61,672 nucleotides of DNA, taken from assembly GCF_029868855.1 (NCBI RefSeq), contig NZ_JARWOV010000040.1, positions 1-61,672 of the forward strand, read 5' to 3'. The number at the start of each line of letters is the position of its first letter. The first letter of the stretch is position 1. This DNA is from Nocardia carnea (GTDB taxonomy: Bacteria > Actinomycetota > Actinomycetes > Mycobacteriales > Mycobacteriaceae). Made by a program: the position numbers and the translations under genes. Positions 37,792 through 47,616 of the stretch are shown piece after piece. The notes under the pieces were generated by a model that was given only the letters and a program-made list of their open reading frames with translations, did not search any database and had not been told where the DNA came from.

Positions 37792-39231
37792 TCAGTGCAC
37801 CGCCGGCGCGGGCGCCGCGGCGGAGTTGTCCGGCATGGCCGGTTCGGGAAGGGCCAGCGTGACGGCGGCCAGCACCAGCGCGACCACCGCGATCGCCGAC
37901 AGCATCACGGTGCTGCCGCCGAGCGTATGGGCGCGGAAGAACACAGTCGCCAGCACGGCGAGACCGACTCCGTTGCCGATCTGCTCGATGGTGGGTACCA
38001 GGCCGGAAGCTTCGGCCATCTGCGAATCGTCGAGACCGGCCAGCATGAGCGGTTGCAGCGGTACCGCGAAAACCCCGGCGCCGAACCCGCACAGGAAAAC
38101 CGGTGCGGCACACAGCAACATATTCACCTGTCCGCCGGTGATGTTCACATACACCACCCCCACGAGTACACAGGCCGCGTAGAGCACGAGCCCGCCCGCG
38201 AGCACCCGTACCCCCCACCGTTTCACCAGGACCGGAGACAGCAGGGCACCGGCGCCCGCGCCGAGGGCGAACGGGGTCATCGCGATACCGGTGCGCAGCG
38301 CCGAGAACTCCAGCACATCCTGCAAGGTGATGGAGATGGCGAATACGAATGCGGTGAACAATCCGAAGAACCCGGTGATCACGATCGACCCGACCGCGAA
38401 ACCGCGGTCGGCGAACAGGTCCGATCGCATCAGTGGCCCGCTGTCGCGCCGGGCCGCGGCGCGTTCGTGCAGCAGGGTGAGTGTGCCCAGGCCGAGCGCC
38501 ATCACGACGATCAGGCACGGAATCGGGCGCCAGCCGCGCAGATGGATTTCCGACAGCGCATACAGCAGGGCGAACAGCGTTGCCGCGCAGAGCACTACGC
38601 CCGGGAGGTCCATCGGTACCCGCTGCGGTGGTGTGTCCAGGTGCAGGAAACGCCGGGCGAGGGCGAAAGCCACGACGCCCAGCGGCAGATTCATCAGGAA
38701 GATACTGTGCCAGCCCAGCCCGGCGATATCGGCAGTCACCAGGGCACCGCCCAGTACAGGCCCGAGCAGTCCCGCGAAACCCGAGGTGGCGCCGTAGAGC
38801 GCGAACACCCGGGTATGCATCCGGCGCGGGAACAGGGCGGTGAGTATCGCGATGGTCTGAGCCGCCATCCCCCCGCCGGCCACGCCCTGGACGATCCGGG
38901 CCGGCACGAGTTCGTTCGCGCTGTCCGCCGTCCCGCACCACACCGATGCCGCGGTGAAGGCGACGACGGCGAACAGGAACATCCGCCGCCGCCCGATACG
39001 GGCGCCCAGCCGGGCGGCGGCGAGCAGGGTGCAGGCAAACGCCAGGGAGTAGCCGGACACGATGAGCAATTGCTGTGCGGAACTCGCGTGCAGGTCGGCG
39101 GTGATCTCGGGCAGCGCGGTGTTGACGATCGTCACATCGATCATCTGCATGAACACCGAGAGCAGACAGCCGGCGAAGGCCGCCCACGCGCCCGCCTCCG
39201 GCCGGGCGGCCACGGTGGCGCCGTTGCTCAC
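37792..39231 (-). CDS. MFS exporter, DHA2 (EmrB/QacA) type
   Basis: A 479-residue major-facilitator protein, probably 14 helices. The first helix carries QMIDVTIVNTALPEI. Motif A-like ARLGARIGRRRMFL follows, with ARIVQGVAGGGMAAQ (motif B) and GFAGLLGPVLGGALV (antiporter motif C). The GTG start at 39231 overlaps the synthase stop by 4 nt (GTGA), so the two are translationally coupled. By context it is the likely exporter of the polyketide or acylated lipid, playing the part that MmpL proteins play in many mycobacterial lipid loci. A role in drug efflux cannot be ruled out. Confidence 0.88.
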   Translation of the reverse strand: MSNGATVAARPEAGAWAAFAGCLLSVFMQMIDVTIVNTALPEITADLHASSAQQLLIVSGYSLAFACTLLAAARLGARIGRRRMFLFAVVAFTAASVWCGTADSANELVPARIVQGVAGGGMAAQTIAILTALFPRRMHTRVFALYGATSGFAGLLGPVLGGALVTADIAGLGWHSIFLMNLPLGVVAFALARRFLHLDTPPQRVPMDLPGVVLCAATLFALLYALSEIHLRGWRPIPCLIVVMALGLGTLTLLHERAAARRDSGPLMRSDLFADRGFAVGSIVITGFFGLFTAFVFAISITLQDVLEFSALRTGIAMTPFALGAGAGALLSPVLVKRWGVRVLAGGLVLYAACVLVGVVYVNITGGQVNMLLCAAPVFLCGFGAGVFAVPLQPLMLAGLDDSQMAEASGLVPTIEQIGNGVGLAVLATVFFRAHTLGGSTVMLSAIAVVALVLAAVTLALPEPAMPDNSAAAPAPAVH

Positions 39232-42200
39232 TGACGTGCCTCGTTCCCGAGCAACACGCTGTCGCCGTCGACGGGCTCGGCGCCGTTGCCTGCGCCGGAT
39301 TGGCTGCTGTTGCTTGCTACCGGCTCGGCGCCTGTTGCCGCTCGTTGGTTGTTGCCCGCTGCCGGTTCGCTGGTGCTGTGTGCTGCCGCCCCGCCATCGT
39401 TGTCTGCTTCCGGCCCGCCGTGGTTGTCTGCCGGCAGCTCGCTGCTGGTGCCCGCTGGCGGCTCGCCGTCGCTGCTCGCCGCACCCCCGTTGCTGCCGAC
39501 CGTGGTCACCTCGCTTCCACTGCCTGGTATCGAGGCGTGATCGCCCACGCTGCCGTTGCCTGTAATTTCCTGCGGTGCAGTCCTGTTCGTCCGATCGGTC
39601 GCACCGTCTCGGTCCGCCGTACCGGTGCATCCGGCTGCTGTGCCGGTGCCGTTGCCGCGCGAAGCACTGTTTCCGTTGCCGGTCGTGGTTTCCGGATTCC
39701 GGGTGGCGGCCGCCACGTTGCCGGAGGAACCGGGCGTGGCATCCCCAGCACCCCCGGGGCCGGGTGCGGCACCCGGCAGGGACGCCGCGAAACCGGCCGC
39801 CGGATCGGTGGCCTGAATCAACTCGGCCACTTTCGGACCCGCCTGTTCGAGGGTGAACGATCGCCCCATCTGCAACGACATGAGCTCGATGCCGAGCTGT
39901 TTGCTGACCCGGGAGCCGAATTCCACGGCCATCAGCGAATCCAGGCCCAGTTCGGTCACCGGAACGGTCAGGTCGATGGTGTCGGGTTGTACTCCCATCA
40001 CCACGGCGAGCTGATCGGCGAGCATCCGGGCCATGGCCTGTCCACGTTTACCTTCGTCGAGCGCGATCAGATCGGCTTTCAGTTTCGCGAGCATCGAATT
40101 GTCCTGGACCGAAGCCGCCACCAGCGCGGCCAGCCGCCCGGTGCGACCCATCTGCGGGAACGCCGCAGTCAGTTTCGACCAGTCGGTGGGGATGACGGCG
40201 GCCCGGGTGACGCCCAGCCGCAGGGCCTGTTCCAGGTAGAGGGTGCCGTCGGCCATGTCTATGGGCCCGAAACCGGCCAGTTCCAGGTATTTCGCGACCT
40301 TCTCGTCGGCGGCCATACCGCCGGCGGCGCCGGACATATGGCCCCAGCCCACGCACAGCACCCGTTCCCCGGCCCGCGACCATTCCTCGGCGAGGGCTTC
40401 CACGGCCAGGTTGGCGGCGGTGTAGTTGTACTGACCGAAGATCCCGAACATGGACCCGCCGGAGGAATACAGGACGAACATATCCGGCCGCACGCCGGCA
40501 CCGGTGACCGCCGCGTGGAGTATCCGCGCGCCGTGCACTTTCGACCGGTAGACCCGCGCCAGTTGTCCGGCATCCATATGCTCGACCCGGTTGTCGGCGA
40601 CCGCCCCCGCGGCGTGGAAGACGCCGCGCAGCGGATACCGCGGATCGTGCGCCCGGGTCACCAAGGCGGTGACCGCTTCGGCGTCGGTGATATCGGCCCG
40701 TTCCTCGATCACAGTGACGTCGGCAGCCCGCCAGGCGGCCAGTTGCCGGCGGGCCGCGGGTGTGGCGGCACCACTGCGACCCACCAGCACCAGCCGGCGC
40801 GCGCCCTCGGCGACGAGCCAGGTTCCGGTGGCCATACCGAAACCACCGAATCCACCGGTGATGAGATAGGTGCCGGCCGGGTCGATATCGAGCTCGGGCA
40901 GCATCGGCCGGACCGGCGGCGCTTCATCGGATATCGACAGGGCGATCCGGCCGATCTTGGTCGACCGGATGGTGTCGTCGAACGCCTTGGCGACCTCGTG
41001 CGTCCCGTACAACTCGTAGGGCAGCGGCCGGTATTCGCCGGTCCGGAACTTCTCCACCACCCGGCGGAGTAGATCCGCCAGTTGCCGAGGCCGGAACCGG
41101 CACATGCGGTCGAGGTCCATCGAGAAGTAGGACAGGTTCTTGTCGAATACGGCGAGTTCGAGCAGGCCGCCGGTGTAGATGTCGGCCTTGCCGACCTCGA
41201 CGATGCGCCCGAATTCCCGGATCGCCTTGAAGTTCTGCCGCAGGGCCTCACCCGGTGCCGAACTGATAATCACGTCGACCCCGAGGCCGTCGGTCAGGGC
41301 CAGTACGTCGTCGGCGAAGTTCAGCGACCGCGAATTCAACGCATGGTCGGCGCCGAGTTCGCGGATATGCGCCCGCCGCTCCTCGGTACTCGCCGTTCCG
41401 ATGATCCGTGCACCACGTGCCTTGGCCACCTGGATCGCGGCGGAACCCACACCGCCGGCGGCGCCGTGGATGAGGACGGTTTCGCCCGGTTCGAGGCGGG
41501 CGAGGTCGAGCAGGGAGTATTCGGCGGTGCCGAAGGCGGTGGTGCTGGTGCACACCGCGGGATCGGTACCGGCGGGCAGCGGGATGACGGCCGCGCGGTC
41601 GACGATGTGATATCGCCGCATCATGCCCTTCGCGGCCAGTGCGACCAGATCGCCGACCGCGATATCGGTGACCCCTTCGCCCAGCCGGGTGACGGCCCCG
41701 ACGCCTTCCATCCCGGGGCTGGTGCCGAAAAAGGTTGCGGCGAGTTCGCGTTCGCCGAGGATACCCATGACTTTGAGCGGGTCCTTGTAGTTGAGACCGA
41801 TGATCCGCATCCCGACCTCCACCTCGCCCGGCCCGGGGTCCCGTCGCGGGGTACGCCGCCAGGCCAGCGCGGACAGCAGTTTCGATTTCGGAATCTCGAG
41901 TTCGAAATCCGCCTCGGGGTCGGTGAGCGGTTCGGCGGTCTCCAGGAGGTCGATACGTTCCTGCAGCGGGGTGGTGACCCGCGGCAGCCAGCGAGCGCCG
42001 GCGCGCAGCAGGACCTCGTCGGAGTTGTCGTACTGGAACGCGCCGGGAACACCCAGTTCGGCGACCAGGTCGTCGATCGGCGTACCGGGCTCGGTATCGA
42101 TGAGCCGCCAGCGCAGCGCCGGCTGTTCGTTCAGCAGGACCCGGCGCGCGCCGGCCAGCGCGGCCTGGTGCGAAAGCGGTGGTGTGGGTGTGTCCGGCAG

Positions 42201-45200
42201 GGCGAAGGCGAGTTCGGTCACCAGCGTGACATGGCAGGATCCGTCGCCGATACCGACGATCGGGGTATCGCCTTCACCGGGCGCGACGAATTCGTGGGTG
42301 GCGACCGCGATCCGTTTCAGGGTCCACAGATCGGCCAGATCGTCCTCGATGCGGCCCGCTACGACGACCAGATGGACCCGGTCGGTACCGGGATCATCCG
42401 CGCCCGCCCGCAGCAGGCCGGTCAGGTCGGCTTCGAGCTCGGGATCGTCCCCCGCGGTGAGCCGGTACCGGGCACCGGGGAGTGTCTCGGCGAGTGCCCG
42501 GGCACGGTCGCTGTCACCGAGTGCGAGAACGACAGTCGCCGGGGTGCCGGTCTCGCCGAGTGCCGCCGCATCGATCGGTTCGGCCTGCTCCATGGTGTCC
42601 GAATAGTAGAAATCGGCCATTCGCTGCAGTGGGCTGCCGCCGGGGGTGAGGGCGCCGAGGCGCACCCCGATCAGATGCAGGCACAGCGTGCCGTCGGCGC
42701 AGAGCAACCGCACATCCGTGAGATGTCCCGATTCCGGTTCCCGCCGCGCGACAACGGTCACCTCCTCGGGCAGCTCCCGGTACATCCGCACCGCTTCGAC
42801 CCCGACCGGAACCAGCGCGCCGTCACCGAGCCGGTCCTGCGCGAACAGCAGCGCCACGGTCTGCATGGCGGCGTCCACCACCGCGGGATGCGCCAGATGC
42901 CCGGAGCCGGCGGCGATGGACGCGTCGACGGTGGCGACCACCGCTTCACGTCCGGCACGCACCGACGTGACCCGCCGGAAAGCCGGACCGTACTGCAGCC
43001 CGCGCGAGGCCAGCGCCGCATAGAACAGTTCGGGTTCGAACTCGACCGCGGACTCCGGTTCCGGAACCGTATCCACGATCGTCTCGTAACTGCCGTTGAG
43101 GATGCGGCCCGTGGAATGCACCGTCCACACCGATCCGGTGGCGCTGCGCGACCGGATCAGGAACCGCCCGCTGGCGTCTTCGATTCCCAGCTCCAGGAAC
43201 GGCACATCCGGTTGCCCCATGACCAGCGGCGCCACGAACCGCACATCCTCGAGGGCGACCTGTTTGTCACCGGAACGGGTGGCGGCCGCACTCAGCGCCG
43301 CGTCCAGGTACGCCGCGCCGGGCATGATCCGCAGCCCGCCCACGACATGATCGGGCAGCCACGGCAGCAGTTCGGTCCCGACCTGCAGCATCCAGCCGGG
43401 CCGGCCCTCCATATCCGGGTCGCCGAGCATCGTGTAGGTGCCGGGGCTGCCGAGGCGCAGTTGTTCGAACAGTGGCAGCGGATTGTGCAGCCGGGTGTTC
43501 TGCCACGGATACCGGGGCAGCGGCAGGTGTTCGGTGGCGGGGCGATCCGGCGGGAACAGTGCCGCGATATCGAGGACACCGGCGGCGTACACACCGGCGA
43601 TCGTGCGGCGGATACTGTCGGCGTCGCGTTCTTTTCGGTTCAGGGTCGCGACCGTCGCACCGTTCTCACCGGCGGCGAGCAGTACCTCACGGATGTTGCC
43701 GGACAGCACCGGATGCGGCCCGACCTCGACGAACACCCGGTGCCCGGCGGAGACCAGGCCGGCGATCGCGTCGGCGAATCGCACCGGCCGCCGGACATTG
43801 GCACACCAGTATTCGGCGTCGAAACCGTCCGCGGCCTCCACCACCGCCTGTGCGGTCACCGTGGACACCAGCGGGATTCGCGGCGCCCGCGGGGCCAGAT
43901 CGGCGAGCGCGGTGCGCAATTCGCCGAGGATCGGGTCCATGAACCGGCTGTGATAGGGCACCTCGACCCGCAGCGCGCGGGCGAAGGCGCCGTCCTCGGT
44001 GAGCTTTTCGGCGATTTCGTCGAGGCGATCCACATCACCGGCCAGCGTGAGCGACCCGGGACTGTTGACGGCCGCGATATCCACCGCATCGTCGTCGCCG
44101 AAATACTCGCGGACCTTCTCCACGCCGATGCCGGCAGCGAGCATCCCACCGGTCCCCGCGGTGGTGGCCTGCAGCCGGGAACGGTGATGAGCGACGGTGA
44201 CGGCTTCGCGCAGGGTGAGCATCCCGGCCACATACGCGGCCGATACCTCACCGACGCTGTGGCCCACGATGCGGGCGGGGGTGATCCCGTACTGGGCGAG
44301 TTCGGCCACCAACCCGACCTGCACCAGGAAATTCGCGGGCTGCGCGACCTCGGTCGCGGTGACCCGGGATTCCTCCTCCGGGAGTGACAATTCCTCGATG
44401 ATGGACCAGCCGGCCACTTCGGCGAACGCGGCGTCCACAGTGCGTGCGGTCGCGGCGAAAACACCGTCGGCCGCGAGCAGGTCGCGGGCCATACCCCACC
44501 ACTGGGGCCCCATCCCGGCGAACACGAACACCGGTTCCTCGGTGCGCTGCGAGACGGTGCGTACGGCATCGCGGCCCTCCCCACCCGCGTACTGCCGCAG
44601 TTCCGCGACGAGTTCATCGCGGTCCCGCAGCGGTACTCCGGTCCGGAACTGGTGGTGCGCCAACCGGGTCCAAGCGGCTTCGGCCAGATGATCGGGGTCC
44701 GCGCCGGCTTCGAGCAGATCGGCAAACCGGCCGGCGATGGCACGGACCGCGGGTGCGCTACGCGCCGAGAGCGGCAGCACCCCGAGATGATGGCGGTCGC
44801 GGTCCGCGGGAGTCCCGGCGACCGGCCGGAACTCCTGCAGGATGGTGTGTGCGTTGGTGCCGCCGTAGCCGAAGCCGTTCACCGCGATCGTCATCGGGCC
44901 CGCCTCCGCCGGCAGCGGCCTCGGCTCGAGCTGGATATGCAGATTGAGCTCGGCGAACGGGATATCGGGATTGGGTTCGTCGAGCCAACCCTGCGGCGGA
45001 ATGGTGCGATGGTGCAGGGCGAGCGCCGATTTGATGACACCGGCGATCCCCGAGGCGGCCTCGGTATGCCCGAGCGTGGCCTTCAGCGAACCCACGCCGA
45101 GCGAAGCCGAGCGGCCCCCGGCCGCGCCGTATACCGTCCCCAGCGCCCGTAGCTCGATCGGGTCGCCCACTGGTGTGCCGGTTCCGTGCGCCTCGACATA

Positions 45201-46115
45201 GGTGATCTCTTCGGGCGAGAGTCCAGCCCGCGCGCAGACCGCCCGCGCCAGCGCCTCCTGGGAATCGGCGTTCGGCACGGTGATGGCCGCGGTGCGCCCG
45301 TCCTGGTTCGAACCGGTTGCCTTGACCACCGCGTAGACGCGGTCACCATCACGCAGTGCCTCGTCGAGTTTCTTGAGCACGACGACGCCGCCGCCTTCGC
45401 CGCGGCCGTAGCCGTCCCCGGCCGCATCGAAGGATTTGCAGCGCCCGTCGGCCGCCAGGAATCCGCCCTTGCACATCATGACGAAGGTCTCCGGCTGCAG
45501 CATGACGTTCACACCGCCGGCCAGGGCCATCGTGCAGTCGCCGTTCTCGAGCGCCCGACAGGCCAGATGGAACGCCACCAGCGACGAGGAACAGGCCGTA
45601 TCGATCGTCAGCGCGGGCCCGACCAGGTCGAGGGCATACGCGATCCGGTTCGAAAGCATGGTGTACGAGGCCGACGCCGCGGTGTGCATATCCACATGTG
45701 CCAGCGCCGGGCCCACCACGCCGACCACGGACTGGTCGACCACGAATCCGCCGATGTAGACGCCGACCGATTCCCCGCCGGCCTTACCGGCGACCCCGGC
45801 GTCGTCCAGTGCTTCCCAGGCGACTTCGAGGAGCAGGCGCTGCTGCGGGTCGAGACCGGTGGCCTCGCGCGGGGAGATACCGAAGAAATCGGGGTCGAAT
45901 TCCCAGGGGTCGGTGGTGAGGAACGCGCCGCGTTTGGTGTAGCTACGGCCGGGTGTGCGTTTTTCCGGGTCGTAATAGCGCCGGTAATCCCAGCGGTCGG
46001 CCGGGATCTCGACGACGGCATCGCGTTTGTCGACCACGAAATCCCAGAACGATTCCGGGGAGTCGATACCCCCTCCGAATCGGCAGCCGATACCGACTAT
46101 CGCAATGTCCGACAT
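39228..46115 (-). CDS. Reducing type I polyketide synthase, KS-AT-DH-ER-KR-ACP
   Basis: A 2295-residue Mas-like synthase. KS (1-425): Cys175 in DTACSSS, His310 and His350. AT (about 525-830): Ser620 in GHSVGE, with VPYHSRF at the specificity loop. DH (about 895-1180): HxxxGxxxxP from His923. ER about 1430-1740, with LIHGAAGGVGSAA near 1547. KR (from about 1750): GGFGGFG and YNYTAAN. ACP (about 1990-2110): phosphopantetheine Ser near 2060 in LGLDSL. All reductive domains are present, so it should make fully saturated chains, probably iteratively as Mas/Pks2-type enzymes do; extender choice is unresolved. Unusually, about 180 Gly/Asn/Ser/Thr-rich residues follow the ACP. GGGAGGA precedes the ATG. 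Confidence 0.95.
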   Translation of the reverse strand: MSDIAIVGIGCRFGGGIDSPESFWDFVVDKRDAVVEIPADRWDYRRYYDPEKRTPGRSYTKRGAFLTTDPWEFDPDFFGISPREATGLDPQQRLLLEVAWEALDDAGVAGKAGGESVGVYIGGFVVDQSVVGVVGPALAHVDMHTAASASYTMLSNRIAYALDLVGPALTIDTACSSSLVAFHLACRALENGDCTMALAGGVNVMLQPETFVMMCKGGFLAADGRCKSFDAAGDGYGRGEGGGVVVLKKLDEALRDGDRVYAVVKATGSNQDGRTAAITVPNADSQEALARAVCARAGLSPEEITYVEAHGTGTPVGDPIELRALGTVYGAAGGRSASLGVGSLKATLGHTEAASGIAGVIKSALALHHRTIPPQGWLDEPNPDIPFAELNLHIQLEPRPLPAEAGPMTIAVNGFGYGGTNAHTILQEFRPVAGTPADRDRHHLGVLPLSARSAPAVRAIAGRFADLLEAGADPDHLAEAAWTRLAHHQFRTGVPLRDRDELVAELRQYAGGEGRDAVRTVSQRTEEPVFVFAGMGPQWWGMARDLLAADGVFAATARTVDAAFAEVAGWSIIEELSLPEEESRVTATEVAQPANFLVQVGLVAELAQYGITPARIVGHSVGEVSAAYVAGMLTLREAVTVAHHRSRLQATTAGTGGMLAAGIGVEKVREYFGDDDAVDIAAVNSPGSLTLAGDVDRLDEIAEKLTEDGAFARALRVEVPYHSRFMDPILGELRTALADLAPRAPRIPLVSTVTAQAVVEAADGFDAEYWCANVRRPVRFADAIAGLVSAGHRVFVEVGPHPVLSGNIREVLLAAGENGATVATLNRKERDADSIRRTIAGVYAAGVLDIAALFPPDRPATEHLPLPRYPWQNTRLHNPLPLFEQLRLGSPGTYTMLGDPDMEGRPGWMLQVGTELLPWLPDHVVGGLRIMPGAAYLDAALSAAATRSGDKQVALEDVRFVAPLVMGQPDVPFLELGIEDASGRFLIRSRSATGSVWTVHSTGRILNGSYETIVDTVPEPESAVEFEPELFYAALASRGLQYGPAFRRVTSVRAGREAVVATVDASIAAGSGHLAHPAVVDAAMQTVALLFAQDRLGDGALVPVGVEAVRMYRELPEEVTVVARREPESGHLTDVRLLCADGTLCLHLIGVRLGALTPGGSPLQRMADFYYSDTMEQAEPIDAAALGETGTPATVVLALGDSDRARALAETLPGARYRLTAGDDPELEADLTGLLRAGADDPGTDRVHLVVVAGRIEDDLADLWTLKRIAVATHEFVAPGEGDTPIVGIGDGSCHVTLVTELAFALPDTPTPPLSHQAALAGARRVLLNEQPALRWRLIDTEPGTPIDDLVAELGVPGAFQYDNSDEVLLRAGARWLPRVTTPLQERIDLLETAEPLTDPEADFELEIPKSKLLSALAWRRTPRRDPGPGEVEVGMRIIGLNYKDPLKVMGILGERELAATFFGTSPGMEGVGAVTRLGEGVTDIAVGDLVALAAKGMMRRYHIVDRAAVIPLPAGTDPAVCTSTTAFGTAEYSLLDLARLEPGETVLIHGAAGGVGSAAIQVAKARGARIIGTASTEERRAHIRELGADHALNSRSLNFADDVLALTDGLGVDVIISSAPGEALRQNFKAIREFGRIVEVGKADIYTGGLLELAVFDKNLSYFSMDLDRMCRFRPRQLADLLRRVVEKFRTGEYRPLPYELYGTHEVAKAFDDTIRSTKIGRIALSISDEAPPVRPMLPELDIDPAGTYLITGGFGGFGMATGTWLVAEGARRLVLVGRSGAATPAARRQLAAWRAADVTVIEERADITDAEAVTALVTRAHDPRYPLRGVFHAAGAVADNRVEHMDAGQLARVYRSKVHGARILHAAVTGAGVRPDMFVLYSSGGSMFGIFGQYNYTAANLAVEALAEEWSRAGERVLCVGWGHMSGAAGGMAADEKVAKYLELAGFGPIDMADGTLYLEQALRLGVTRAAVIPTDWSKLTAAFPQMGRTGRLAALVAASVQDNSMLAKLKADLIALDEGKRGQAMARMLADQLAVVMGVQPDTIDLTVPVTELGLDSLMAVEFGSRVSKQLGIELMSLQMGRSFTLEQAGPKVAELIQATDPAAGFAASLPGAAPGPGGAGDATPGSSGNVAAATRNPETTTGNGNSASRGNGTGTAAGCTGTADRDGATDRTNRTAPQEITGNGSVGDHASIPGSGSEVTTVGSNGGAASSDGEPPAGTSSELPADNHGGPEADNDGGAAAHSTSEPAAGNNQRAATGAEPVASNSSQSGAGNGAEPVDGDSVLLGNEARQ

Positions 46116-46315
46116 CTATGTGTCCTCCCGGATCCGGGTGAGCTGCGGTGTGCGCCGCCGACGCCGCCGGAAACATCAGTTGCGATGAAAGTCCGGCCGA
46201 AGTGCCAAATGTTCGCAAAATATCCGGTGCCGCTACGACATCGGTGCCGATGCTACCGATGTAATTCGGTCGTCTGGAATGGCTTCCGGACAACCTTCCG
46301 TCACCACACAAGGGC
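46116..46315. promoter_or_regulatory. Upstream region of the polyketide synthase
   Basis: About 200 nt between the mycolyltransferase stop and the synthase start, both on the minus strand. A perfect inverted repeat (46238-46262) lies about 125-150 nt upstream of the synthase. On the minus strand TACCGA, an 18-nt spacer and TATTTT could form a -35/-10 pair overlapping its right arm. The AT-rich patch at 46205-46235 supports a promoter. Confidence 0.4.
46238..46262. promoter_or_regulatory. Inverted repeat ACATCGGT-N9-ACCGATGT
   Basis: Perfect 8-bp arms with centres 17 bp apart, in the promoter region of the polyketide synthase. It could be an operator. No regulator gene is adjacent, so the cognate factor is unknown. 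Confidence 0.4.
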
Positions 46316-47404
46316 CTACCGGCCGAATTGTGAGGGACCCCAGTGTGGTTGCGTTCCCACGCTCAGTGCCGCAGCGAACATCGGCCACGAATCGTGCAGT
46401 TCCCGTTGCCAGTACCCCCAGGAATGCGTGCCGTCGGCCCGTAACGCCACGGTCGCCGGGATTCCCAGCTCGTGCAGGCGTGTACCCAGCCGGGTCGTGC
46501 AGCCCGCCGCTACCGTCTCCAGGAGTCCGCCGATCAGCAGCTGGTCGAGCAGCTTGCCCGGATTCCGCCGAATCCCCGGGCCTTCCATGGTGTCGAGGGC
46601 GCCGGGCTCGCCGGTTCCGGCGGATATGTACAGGGCGAGTCCGCGCAAGTCCTCGGCGTGCAGGAACGGATCGTTGTCCGACCACGCGCGATCCTGCGGC
46701 GGACCCCACATATTGAACGGATTGCCCCCGTTACTGCGCACCACCAGCTCGACCACCGCGCGGCCTAGCGGATCACCGGTCCGGACACAGCCGCTGTAGG
46801 AACCGAGCGCGCGGTACCGGCCGGGCGCGGCGAGAGCGAGCTGGAACACCGACGCCGCGGCCATCGAGACCCCGGCGAGCGCGTTGGCCCCGCTGCCGCG
46901 GTACGTGGCGTCGATCAGCGGCGGCAGTTCCGCGGTGAGGAACGTGGTCCAGCGCTGGCGGCCCAGCACCGGGTCGTCGGCCCGCCAGTCGGTGAAATAG
47001 CTACCCGCCCCGCCGATCGGATTGACCACGGTGACCTGTTCAGGGCCGAAGAACTCGGTGAGATCGGTGCGGTCGAACCAGTTGCCCCCGTCGCCGCCGC
47101 CGGTGATCCCGTTCAGCAGGTACAGCACCGGGGCCGCGGCCGCCGGATCCGCGGCGGGCAGTACCCGTACCGGGATCTCCCGGCCCATCGCGGCCGAGTG
47201 CACGACCAGTTCGACCGCTCGCCCACCGAGTGCCCGGCTCCCGGTTATCCGCGTTTCCTGTGTTCCCGGTTGCTCCGGCGCGGCGGGTGCGGCCGGAGCC
47301 GGGTGTCCGGGCGCGGGGGCGCCGGGGGAGACCGCGACGGGTGCGAGGGTGAGCGTGGCCACGGTGGCGAGCAGTATCCGGTGCGTGCGGCGTGGGTGTC
47401 GCAT
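46316..47404 (-). CDS. Secreted mycolyltransferase (antigen 85 family)
   Basis: A 362-residue exported alpha/beta-hydrolase. The signal peptide (about 1-35) leads into a Pro/Ala-rich linker. Catalytic residues fit Ag85: Ser180 in GVSMAAAS, a Glu near 296 in GGLLETVAAGCTTRL and His327 in DGTHSWGYWQREL. FTDWRADDPVLGRQRWTTFLTAELPPLID is the typical substrate-cleft strand-helix. In mycolata these enzymes transfer mycolic acids onto trehalose monomycolate or arabinogalactan. It lies directly upstream of the polyketide synthase on the same strand, 200 nt away, so it may be part of the same envelope locus. ATG at 47404. Confidence 0.9.
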   Translation of the reverse strand: MRHPRRTHRILLATVATLTLAPVAVSPGAPAPGHPAPAAPAAPEQPGTQETRITGSRALGGRAVELVVHSAAMGREIPVRVLPAADPAAAAPVLYLLNGITGGGDGGNWFDRTDLTEFFGPEQVTVVNPIGGAGSYFTDWRADDPVLGRQRWTTFLTAELPPLIDATYRGSGANALAGVSMAAASVFQLALAAPGRYRALGSYSGCVRTGDPLGRAVVELVVRSNGGNPFNMWGPPQDRAWSDNDPFLHAEDLRGLALYISAGTGEPGALDTMEGPGIRRNPGKLLDQLLIGGLLETVAAGCTTRLGTRLHELGIPATVALRADGTHSWGYWQRELHDSWPMFAAALSVGTQPHWGPSQFGR

Positions 47405-47616
47405 CGCCGGAAGCTATTGCGCGTGGTGGCCCGGCGGGCACTGTTCCGCCCAACTCTGTGACACGGGCCAGTACGCGGTGGTTTTCCCTGCCACCGGTCC
47501 CAACCGTCCGGCCGACCGGACGGGCCGGCGTATATGGACATACGACTGGACAGGTGTCACCATCGGTGCGCAGCCGGTATTACGTGGCTGTGCCGAGCGA
47601 GGAGAGGAACAGGCGC

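Noticed and set aside
39231..39775. A separate small gene or a frameshift artefact in place of the synthase tail.
   Set aside because: The frame is continuous with the ACP, and the 4-nt overlap of its stop with the exporter start is preserved, so the tail is most simply part of the synthase. Sequencing error cannot be fully excluded.
41082..44387. A very long open frame (over 1000 codons) antisense to the polyketide synthase, and similar long frames antisense to mutB (14317-16953) and across 58375-61530.
   Set aside because: They are mirror frames produced by high G+C third positions. The sense strand in each case encodes well-recognised proteins with complete motifs.
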